Positions 1 to 5,592 of a DNA stretch of 9,074 bases are shown here, piece by piece. Within the stretch, counting starts at the first letter, position 1; every line of letters begins with the position of its first letter. The notes under the pieces were generated by a model. The model had not been told where the DNA came from. It searched no databases and saw only the letters and a list, made by a program, of their open reading frames with translations. Source of the stretch: an uncultured Lachnospiraceae bacterium (GTDB lineage: Bacteria; Bacillota_A; Clostridia; Lachnospirales; Lachnospiraceae); the NCBI GenBank assembly GCA_902795715.1, contig CADBME010000444.1:1-9074 (forward strand), in the 5' to 3' direction. The position numbers and the translations under genes are program-made.

Positions 1-591
1 CTTCGAGAACTGCTGAGCAGAAGCTTCGGTCTTTGCCTGTCCGATGCCGACTCCCATCTTCACTGCTGCTTCTACATATTCGGGATGTTCGTCAATGGCG
101 TCCGGACCTCCCAGACCGCCACAGAGGAGCTGTCCTTTACACTCAAACTTCAGGAGAGTATTTACCAGATCAAATTCCTCTTTCAATGGGCCGAAAACTG
201 CCGGATCCGGATTACCTGCCGTTGCGATCAGGTAGCTTTCTTTTACTGTGCAGAGTTCCCGTCCCTTAGGAGCTGCATAGGGATAAAAATGGTCCACAAC
301 TCTTTTAATCTGAGAGGTAAAGCTCTTCCAGTAAAGCGGTGTTACCAGAACAAGAACATCAGCCCAGCACATCTTTTCGTGAAGCTTTACAACGTCATCT
401 TTCAAACCACAGTATCCTCTCTCATGACAACTGGCATCCCCATGGCATCCGTCCATGTTGAGCGAACAGGCATCCAGGACTTCAACTGTATTTCCCGCTG
501 CGGTTGCTCCTCCCGCAAAAGCAGCTGCCAGTGTGTTGGAATTACCATTTGCTCTCGGACTTCCCGTAATCATTAAAATATTTTTACCCAT
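1..591 (-). CDS. NAD(P)H-dependent flavodoxin-fold oxidoreductase, 3' end cut by window edge
   Basis: The frame starts at ATG 591 and stays open for 197 codons to position 1, so the C-terminus lies outside the window. The product begins MGKNILMITGSPRANGNSNT. The GSPRANGNS loop (residues 10-18) is the FMN phosphate-binding loop of the NADPH-dependent FMN reductase/flavodoxin_2 family. LVTPLYWKSFTSQIKRVVDH (about 82-101) is the family's 'sPlYw...lK...DR' motif. Cysteines 42, 49, 55 and 61 sit where relatives carry a C-x2-C-x2-C cluster, but the spacing here (49-x5-55-x5-61) is wider, so an iron-sulfur site is uncertain. A GGAGG lies 8 nt upstream of the ATG. An extended -10 promoter at 664-672 suggests its own transcription. 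It probably reduces flavin, a quinone or another electrophile in the cytoplasm. The substrate is unknown. Confidence 0.88.
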   Translation of the reverse strand, partial: MGKNILMITGSPRANGNSNTLAAAFAGGATAAGNTVEVLDACSLNMDGCHGDASCHERGYCGLKDDVVKLHEKMCWADVLVLVTPLYWKSFTSQIKRVVDHFYPYAAPKGRELCTVKESYLIATAGNPDPAVFGPLKEEFDLVNTLLKFECKGQLLCGGLGGPDAIDEHPEYVEAAVKMGVGIGQAKTEASAQQFSK

Positions 592-626
592 ATCATATAC
601 CTCCATCATACCCTTTATAATCACGA

Positions 627-672
627 AACAGCCTGTGAATTACATTTCAACAGCCTTTTTTTGATTATATCA
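627..672 (-). promoter_or_regulatory. Extended -10 promoter with direct-repeat operator candidate for the flavodoxin gene
   Basis: On the minus strand TG-A-TATAAT occurs at 672-664, a full extended -10 box that needs little or no -35; none is obvious 16-18 bp upstream. Transcription would start near 657. Immediately downstream lie two copies of AGGCTGTT (656-649 and 634-627), whose starts are 22 bp apart, close to two helical turns. They would fall in the first 30 nt of the transcript, a usual position for a repressor. The promoter assignment is from sequence; the operator role is inference. Confidence 0.5.
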
Positions 673-739
673 CCACATGCTGAGAAATACATCAGTATTT
701 TTATCAAATAAATGGTAATATTCGATACAAATATCAGGA

Positions 740-2098
740 TCAGTCATCAATCACCGCATTGGCTGTCACATTCAAAAACCTCTCCTGGGTTTTCCAGGAC
801 AAGCCCACCGGCGATACCTGAGAAAGAAAGATTGCCACCACTCCTTTCTCAGGCCAGATATTGTAGACACTTCCCCAGTACCCGTGCCAGCCATAGGATC
901 CCTTTTCCATATAGTTAAATATGGTATTATAATCCGTCTGCACATCCATCATATATCCCCAGTGATGTCCGTAGATGGAAGGTCCGGGCACTTCCGCCGG
1001 TCCGGTCCGATTTATCGGTGAAGTAAACCCGGGCCGGCAGCCACACATCAAGGGATCGGCAACTTTGGAAGTCAGCATTTTTCCTGCGGTATGGGGATAT
1101 TGCATCAGATCCACAGCATGGGGACTGAGAATTCTCTTACCGGCGTACTCTCCTTTATTGCAGAGCATCTGGGCAAATTTGAAATAGTCATAGGCTGTTC
1201 CTGTCAGACCGGCGGCAATATTGTAATATCCCTTTTTTTCGGCAAAAGGCAGTCGGGTATCGTCCGTGCCGGGAACATCAAGTCCGGTCAGCTTCTCCAT
1301 ACTTTGACAGGCATGTACCGCCGGTATCCTGTCCCAGACAGAAGAATCCGGAAAAAAAGCAGTCTCTTCCATACCTAGAGGATTAAAAATGTGTTCTTTA
1401 AGATAGGAATTCAGATTCTGTCCGCTGACAAGCTCTACAATATGACCAAGAACTATCGAAGACAGGTTGGTGTAATCCCATCGTTCTCCCGGATGGGCCG
1501 CCAGAGGAAGCCCGGCCAGTTTTTGGGTCAGCTGACCTATGGTAAGATCCAGGGGATGCATGGTGTCAACGATCCCGGCCTTGCGATAACAGGATGCGCA
1601 GTATCTGGCAGCAGGATCATATTCTCCAAGAGCCCGGATTGCAGTAAGACCGGATGTCATGGTCAAAAGATCATGAATAGTTATTTCTCTCTTAGGGGGA
1701 ACAAGCCGGACCTCTCCATCCGCCATGGGCTCTGCCACCATGGATCGTCCAAAGGCAGGTATATAATCCGACAGTTTATCCGAAGGCATAACAAGCCCCC
1801 GGTCATAAAGCTGCATCAGTGCAGCCGCCCCGATGGTTTTGGACATGGAAGCCAGGCGGAAAATGGCATCTTTTTTCATGGGAATACCCTCTTCCGCCTG
1901 CCCATAAGCCTTGAAGTGAACGATCTTCCCATGCCGGGCCACCAAGGTCACCATTCCCTTCATCATTTTCTCTCGAATCGACCGTTCCATCACATCATCA
2001 ATATATGCCAGATATCTGGAGGACATCCGGGCCTGTTCCGGATTCCCGGTCAGGTCAATATCCCCAAAAACGGGATGGTCCTTCTTTTCTACTGCCAT
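740..2098 (-). CDS. Beta-lactamase-fold serine hydrolase (class C / family VIII esterase-like)
   Basis: The product is 452 residues. I chose ATG 2098 because AAAGGAGG sits 7-8 nt upstream. The in-frame ATG at 2197 would place a transcription terminator inside the coding sequence and has no ribosome binding site. Catalytic elements of the beta-lactamase (PF00144) family are visible: S84-M-S-K87 (the SxxK nucleophile and general base, in RLASMSKTIG), Y209-T-N211 (YxN), and W-H-G-Y-W-G at 404-409 in place of the third KTG/HxG motif. There is no signal peptide or membrane segment, so it should be cytoplasmic, unlike true beta-lactamases or penicillin-binding proteins. Family VIII carboxylesterases and EstB-type enzymes share this layout, so ester hydrolysis is more likely than antibiotic resistance. 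It lies downstream of a terminator and upstream of the truncated flavodoxin. The natural substrate is unknown. Confidence 0.88.
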   Translation of the reverse strand: MAVEKKDHPVFGDIDLTGNPEQARMSSRYLAYIDDVMERSIREKMMKGMVTLVARHGKIVHFKAYGQAEEGIPMKKDAIFRLASMSKTIGAAALMQLYDRGLVMPSDKLSDYIPAFGRSMVAEPMADGEVRLVPPKREITIHDLLTMTSGLTAIRALGEYDPAARYCASCYRKAGIVDTMHPLDLTIGQLTQKLAGLPLAAHPGERWDYTNLSSIVLGHIVELVSGQNLNSYLKEHIFNPLGMEETAFFPDSSVWDRIPAVHACQSMEKLTGLDVPGTDDTRLPFAEKKGYYNIAAGLTGTAYDYFKFAQMLCNKGEYAGKRILSPHAVDLMQYPHTAGKMLTSKVADPLMCGCRPGFTSPINRTGPAEVPGPSIYGHHWGYMMDVQTDYNTIFNYMEKGSYGWHGYWGSVYNIWPEKGVVAIFLSQVSPVGLSWKTQERFLNVTANAVIDD

Positions 2099-2134
2099 AA
2101 AGCAACCTCCTTTTAAATATTGGTTTATACATAC

Positions 2135-2181
2135 AAAAAGACCGGGATAAGAAGGAATCCTCCATGAATATCCCGGCCTTT
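2135..2181 (-). terminator. Rho-independent terminator after the tannase-like gene
   Basis: On the minus strand AAAGGCCGGGATA (2181-2169) pairs with TATCCCGGTCTTT (2149-2137). This makes a 13-bp stem with one G-U pair and a 19-nt loop, followed by a short U run (2139-2135). It lies about 95 nt downstream of the tannase-like stop codon and only about 37 nt upstream of the serine hydrolase start. The stem is nearly symmetrical, but the U run is better on the minus strand. Confidence 0.8.
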
Positions 2182-2275
2182 TAGAAAGGTCAGCCAATAT
2201 GCTGCTTGTATATAAAGTGGAAAAACACTTCCTCTAACAATTTTCCTTATGAAAAACTATACCATCTGTTCTGAA

Positions 2276-3832
2276 TCATCCCAGTTCAAAAACGCTTACC
2301 CGGGATTCCTTCAACAGCCGATCTTTATTAAAATCATAATTGATGGTTCTAAGGCTTTCCGGTCCTATGCCCTTCTCCACCCAATCCATCATCGCCCTAA
2401 ATCCGGATTCGTTGGTTACATTTGGTCCGTCCCAGTCATAGAGGGCATGTCCCCCGTGTTCCGGGAAAAAGACACGAAGGGTCTTTTTCACTTCCTCTTC
2501 CGAACCGAATTTCTTAACCGCCTTCTTATAATAATCCAGAGTCAGCTGGTTTGGCGCCACATGATCGCCGGTTCCGTGGGTGATGATCAGTTTACCTCCA
2601 CGATCTGCAAATTGCTGCAGGTCTGCGTCATAGAAAGAGAAGTCACGGAATTCTTCTTTGTGATCCAGATAAATCTTTTCGAATTCCTGGTAAGTGCATT
2701 TTGAATAATCCCAGTCGGGGTCACGAATGAGCCAGCGTAAAAACTGAACAGCAAAGGGTATATTGGTGATGGTTCCGTCATCATGAATTTTCAGATAGCC
2801 GAAGGGTCTTGGTCCCACCGGCCACTGGATAATCTCAGGACCGAAGCCATAAGTCACCTGTCTTCCATCAGATAATACAGGACCATTCCATACCTTCATC
2901 ATGACCTTAAGATCCTCTATACTAATCGGTCCGGCCCCTGTTGCCGTTCCGGCAAGCCTCTCCACAAAAGATCTCCATGACGGGTCTCTCAAATCATAGG
3001 CTCCTGTCAGGTCCCTGCTCTCTCTGGCCAGGAAATGGGCAGTCTTAAACTTTTCCAAAGCGACCTTATGGGGTTCGTTGTTATAGACCAGGGCTGCCCA
3101 CAGACAGGAAAACATCAGATTATAGAAATCATAGAGAGGTCCGTCGGCCCACAATCCGTCGTAATCTTCCGGATACTGCTCAGCCTCCAGAATAATCTGC
3201 CGTCCTCCTCCGGAAGTGCCGTGCATATAGCTCTTGTATATTTTTTCCCCGTAGCAGGCTTCCACGACAGCCTTAGCTGTCACGGTCATGTCATGGGTTC
3301 CGTGGAATGCCCAGTTGCGGATCATCTGCCAGTCCAGGTCTCCGTCCTTGAAGCCCCAGCGATTATCCACAAACATTCCTGTTGCGCCATCACATACTAC
3401 ACAGGCAAAACCGTTCCTCACAGCCATAGGCCAGGAGGTCAGATTCGTGGTCTGCTCCTTGTCCCAGTCCGTCTCCATATTGGTACCGGCTCCGGCAATT
3501 CCCATAAAACGCCGGTTCCAGTGAACAGGCAGAAAAACCCTGAGATCTGCGATATGTACCCCGGAAAGAAATTCCTTAATCCTCACAAAATAGAAAGCCG
3601 GAATGTTGTCAAGCAGGGGCTTTCCCTTCTCCTTCCAGCTTCCTTCCGGCACAAACCGGACTTCCTCAAGGAACATATCCGGAAAAGGCTCCAGGGCATG
3701 ACGAATCAGGGAAGGTCTGCAGTTTTTTTCCAAACCTCCCACAGCCGGATAGTCCTTGGCATTAATCCAATTGTAAATCTCATGGGAAAACCAGTTTTCT
3801 TTTGTTCCCTTAAAAAATCCCCAATTTGTCAT
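2276..3832 (-). CDS. Tannase/feruloyl esterase-family hydrolase, cytoplasmic, lacking the usual active-site disulfide
   Basis: The product is 518 residues, normal for the tannase/feruloyl esterase family (PF07519), an alpha/beta-hydrolase group cleaving esters of phenolic acids. The nucleophile elbow is G205-T-S207-G-G-G-R-Q, followed by EAEQYPEDYDGLWADGP, the characteristic 'GGRQ...a..yP.dyDG' block. The acid is D423 in ITHGTGDHVAP, and the base is H462 in FFPEHGGHALYDW. Classical members have a CS-D-HC motif, in which Cys before Ser and Cys after His form a disulfide; here they are T206 and A463, so both are lost together. There is no signal peptide, while many characterised members are secreted. 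The ATG at 3832 has no clear Shine-Dalgarno. A candidate promoter with a palindrome lies in the 78-nt gap upstream. Clear family membership; substrate unknown. Confidence 0.87.
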   Translation of the reverse strand: MTNWGFFKGTKENWFSHEIYNWINAKDYPAVGGLEKNCRPSLIRHALEPFPDMFLEEVRFVPEGSWKEKGKPLLDNIPAFYFVRIKEFLSGVHIADLRVFLPVHWNRRFMGIAGAGTNMETDWDKEQTTNLTSWPMAVRNGFACVVCDGATGMFVDNRWGFKDGDLDWQMIRNWAFHGTHDMTVTAKAVVEACYGEKIYKSYMHGTSGGGRQIILEAEQYPEDYDGLWADGPLYDFYNLMFSCLWAALVYNNEPHKVALEKFKTAHFLARESRDLTGAYDLRDPSWRSFVERLAGTATGAGPISIEDLKVMMKVWNGPVLSDGRQVTYGFGPEIIQWPVGPRPFGYLKIHDDGTITNIPFAVQFLRWLIRDPDWDYSKCTYQEFEKIYLDHKEEFRDFSFYDADLQQFADRGGKLIITHGTGDHVAPNQLTLDYYKKAVKKFGSEEEVKKTLRVFFPEHGGHALYDWDGPNVTNESGFRAMMDWVEKGIGPESLRTINYDFNKDRLLKESRVSVFELG

Positions 3833-3852
3833 AGCTGTCTATTGAATAAAAT

Positions 3853-3881
3853 ATTATGGCACAGCCTTTTAAGGCTGTCTG
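3853..3881 (-). promoter_or_regulatory. Candidate promoter of the tannase-like gene with a palindromic operator in its spacer
   Basis: On the minus strand CAGACA (3881-3876), a 17-bp spacer and CATAAT (3858-3853) resemble a sigma-A promoter (4/6 and 5/6 matches). The spacer is almost filled by ACAGCCTTAAAAGGCTGT (3878-3861), an inverted repeat with 8-bp arms and a 2-bp centre. A protein bound there would block RNA polymerase. The predicted start site is only about 10-15 nt before the ATG, giving a very short leader without a Shine-Dalgarno. As RNA the palindrome could form a hairpin, but no U run follows directly, so it is a poor terminator. Confidence 0.42.
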
Positions 3882-3910
3882 ATAGCCGAAAAGATCTGAA
3901 GTCCCGGAAC

Positions 3911-4552
3911 TTATCGGATAAAATTCATTCTTATTTCCTGTTCTGCATAGGGGAATGTGATTCCCTGGTCTCTGGCGGCTTTGAGGGACTTAAGCATCCA
4001 GGCCATATTCTTCCCAAGCTGCCTCATAACAAACATTCCCTCTTCGTCATGGACAACTTCATCGATATTATTTCCATGTACCATGTTCCAATAATAGGAT
4101 GAAACAATGGGCATATTGGAAATAGTAAAATACTTGTTCAACTGTTCCAGGGCTGCTGTAGCCCCTCCTCTTCTGCAGCATACAATCGCTGCCCCGGGTT
4201 TCCCGTAAAATGCTTTTTTGGCATTGGCAGCATAAAACATACGGTCCAGGAAAGAGGTTACAGCCCCGCTGGCTGCTGCATAGTGAACCGGAGACCCGAT
4301 TAACAGGCCATCAGCCTGCTCCATTCGGGCTATGGCTACATTTACCACATCATCCCCGTAGATGCACCGTCCCAGTCCGCTTTCCCTGCATGCATTGCAA
4401 CCCATACAGCCTCTTACCGGCCGGTTTCCCACATGGATCCACTCCACAAGAATCCCTTCTTCATGAAGGACTTTGGAGATCTCCACCATGGACCTCCAGG
4501 TAGACCCCTTGGGATTGGGACTTCCATTGACAAACACAACTTTTAAACCCAT
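3911..4552 (-). CDS. NAD(P)H-dependent flavodoxin-fold reductase with an iron-sulfur-flavoprotein cysteine motif
   Basis: The 213-residue product belongs to the NADPH-dependent FMN reductase / iron-sulfur flavoprotein family. The N-terminus MGLKVVFVNGSPNPKGST carries the FMN phosphate loop (residues 10-18). GSPVHYAAASGAVTSFLDRM (about 86-105) is the second flavin-site motif. C49-x2-C52-x2-C55-x7-C63 (CMGCNAC...GRC) is the compact cysteine motif that binds a [4Fe-4S] cluster in archaeal and clostridial iron-sulfur flavoproteins. The ATG at 4552 has GAAGGG about 8-10 nt upstream. The gene starts 28 nt after the stop of the thioredoxin-reductase-like gene with no terminator between them, so the two are almost certainly co-transcribed and may pass electrons from one to the other. 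The electron acceptor is not known. The family call is firm; the cluster is inferred from cysteine spacing. Confidence 0.88.
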   Translation of the reverse strand: MGLKVVFVNGSPNPKGSTWRSMVEISKVLHEEGILVEWIHVGNRPVRGCMGCNACRESGLGRCIYGDDVVNVAIARMEQADGLLIGSPVHYAAASGAVTSFLDRMFYAANAKKAFYGKPGAAIVCCRRGGATAALEQLNKYFTISNMPIVSSYYWNMVHGNNIDEVVHDEEGMFVMRQLGKNMAWMLKSLKAARDQGITFPYAEQEIRMNFIR

Positions 4553-4580
4553 CTCTACAACCCTTCTCTATCCTGCTAAT

Positions 4581-5483
4581 TCAACTATTCAGATAATCAT
4601 AAGCCGACATGGCGGCATTGGATCCGTCCGCGACGGCCGTGGCAACCTGACGAAGTCTTTTGGTCCGGATATCTCCGGCAGCAAAAAAGCCCTGCAGGCT
4701 GGTCTGACAGTCTTCACCTGCCTCTATGTAACCGGCTGGATCCCGGATGACCAGGTCTGCTACCATCTCCGTCTGCGGAATCAGACCAATGGATTCAAAG
4801 AGCCCGTCCCCATGAATCTTTCTTCCATTGCTCAGTACAATGTAGTCCATATGGTCTGCATCCTTTCCTCCGGCATAGACAACCGTGGCTCCACAGATCA
4901 TTTCCACTTTTGGATTGGCAGAAAGCTTCTTTACCGTAGATGGATTTCCCCGGAACCGGTCTTCGATGGTAATCAGATAAATCTGGGAAGCAAGATCACT
5001 CAGATAGTTTGCCGCATCTACAGCTGTATTCCCTCCGCCGACCACGGCAACCGGTCTGTTCCGATACATGGTACCATCACAGAGAACACAGGAGTGTATA
5101 GATGAACCGGCATAGGCCTCCGCCCCTGCCATGGACAGGTGACGTTCCCTGGTTCCGGCTGCATAGATGATTGTTCTGGACTCCAGAATCTCCCCATTGT
5201 CAAAATGGGTCCGGAAAACTCCATCCTCTTTTTCGATCTTCACAGCCTCTCCGGTATAAAAAGGTACCCTGAGTTCTTCCGCATGAAGTCGGAATTTCTC
5301 CCCCAGCTCCATGCCGGTAATCCCCCAGTAACCCAGATAATTATCCACCCGGATGCTGTTCATGATCTGTCCGGTTCCCAAAAATTCCTTCTCGGCCACC
5401 ATGATATTCAGATTGCTTCTTATGGCATAGACCGCTGCGCTAAGGCCTGCCGGTCCGCTGCCGATAATCAACAGATCAAGCAT
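4581..5483 (-). CDS. Thioredoxin-reductase-like FAD/NAD(P)H disulfide oxidoreductase
   Basis: The product is 300 residues, the length of low-molecular-weight bacterial thioredoxin reductase. In order: FAD-binding GSGPAG (8-13), redox pair C132-V-L-C135-D-G, the second nucleotide-binding GGGNTA (149-154), and the C-terminal FAD motif GDIRTKRLRQVATAVADG (270-287). I chose ATG 5483 because GAGGTGA lies about 6-7 nt upstream and MLDLLIIGSGPAG matches family N-termini; the in-frame GTG at 5519 has no good ribosome binding site. The HRRxxFRA signature for the NADPH 2'-phosphate is replaced by ITIEDRFRG (171-179), with E174 near the end of the second strand, suggesting NADH or another donor. No thioredoxin gene is adjacent, so its partner may be the downstream flavodoxin. 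Expression is probably governed by the structured leader upstream. Confidence 0.9.
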   Translation of the reverse strand: MLDLLIIGSGPAGLSAAVYAIRSNLNIMVAEKEFLGTGQIMNSIRVDNYLGYWGITGMELGEKFRLHAEELRVPFYTGEAVKIEKEDGVFRTHFDNGEILESRTIIYAAGTRERHLSMAGAEAYAGSSIHSCVLCDGTMYRNRPVAVVGGGNTAVDAANYLSDLASQIYLITIEDRFRGNPSTVKKLSANPKVEMICGATVVYAGGKDADHMDYIVLSNGRKIHGDGLFESIGLIPQTEMVADLVIRDPAGYIEAGEDCQTSLQGFFAAGDIRTKRLRQVATAVADGSNAAMSAYDYLNS

Positions 5484-5497
5484 CTCTGTCACCTCAT

Positions 5498-5557
5498 CTA
5501 TCGTATGGTTTTCATCCACTCTTTCAGATTAATATAAATAAAAGCACATTCAAACAT
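5498..5557 (-). CDS. Possible 19-codon leader ORF upstream of the thioredoxin-reductase-like gene
   Basis: ATG 5557 is preceded by AAGGAGGG (5571-5564) at ideal spacing, the best ribosome binding site in the intergenic region. The frame encodes MFECAFIYINLKEWMKTIR and ends with TAG at 5500-5498. The stop falls just before the GAGGTGA that serves the reductase ATG at 5483. This arrangement fits translational coupling or a leader peptide. The frame differs from that of the reductase. There is no run of a single amino acid as in classical amino-acid attenuators. It could instead be the relic of an earlier start. Translation is unproven. Confidence 0.4.
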   Translation of the reverse strand: MFECAFIYINLKEWMKTIR

Positions 5558-5567
5558 CGTTTTCCCT

Positions 5568-5590
5568 CCTTACATATCACAATGTAAAGG
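5568..5590 (-). promoter_or_regulatory. Hairpin overlapping the leader Shine-Dalgarno
   Basis: On the minus strand CCTTTACAT (5590-5582) pairs with ATGTAAGG (5575-5568): 8 base pairs, one bulged U and a TGTGAT loop. The 3' arm includes the first GG of the GGAGGG Shine-Dalgarno. Folding would partly hide the ribosome binding site of the leader ORF. As DNA, TTACAT-6-ATGTAA is a perfect inverted repeat and could alternatively be a protein site. Confidence 0.4.
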
Positions 5591-5592
5591 TC

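Noticed and set aside
685..700. AAATAC-4-GTATTT hairpin after the serine hydrolase
   Set aside because: Only six A/T-rich pairs with no proper U run on the minus strand; too weak to call a terminator.
739..750. 12-base repeat ATCAGTCATCAA at 739-750 and 5776-5787
   Set aside because: A few shared 12-mers are expected by chance in 9 kb on two strands, and the flanks do not match, so it is not evidence of attachment sites.
2099..2197. Upstream ATG 2197 for the serine hydrolase
   Set aside because: The extension would translate through a strong terminator hairpin and lacks a ribosome binding site, whereas ATG 2098 has AAAGGAGG.
2215..2230. AAGTG/CACTT hairpin after the tannase-like stop
   Set aside because: Five base pairs and no U run; the much stronger terminator at 2135-2181 explains transcript ending.
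3266..3281. GACAGC-4-GCTGTC inverted repeat
   Set aside because: It lies inside the tannase-like coding sequence, in codons for a normal protein helix; probably coincidence.
3035..4102. Long plus-strand open frame of 355 codons
   Set aside because: It lies antisense to the tannase-like and flavodoxin genes, crosses the boundary between them, resembles no known family, and has no ribosome binding site; it is a codon-bias shadow. The same applies to plus-strand frames at 1391-2116, 4473-5105 and 5898-6671.
5484..5519. GTG start at 5519 for the reductase, adding 12 residues
   Set aside because: No ribosome binding site at proper spacing, and the extra residues do not match family N-termini; ATG 5483 has GAGGTGA upstream and begins with the FAD-binding strand.
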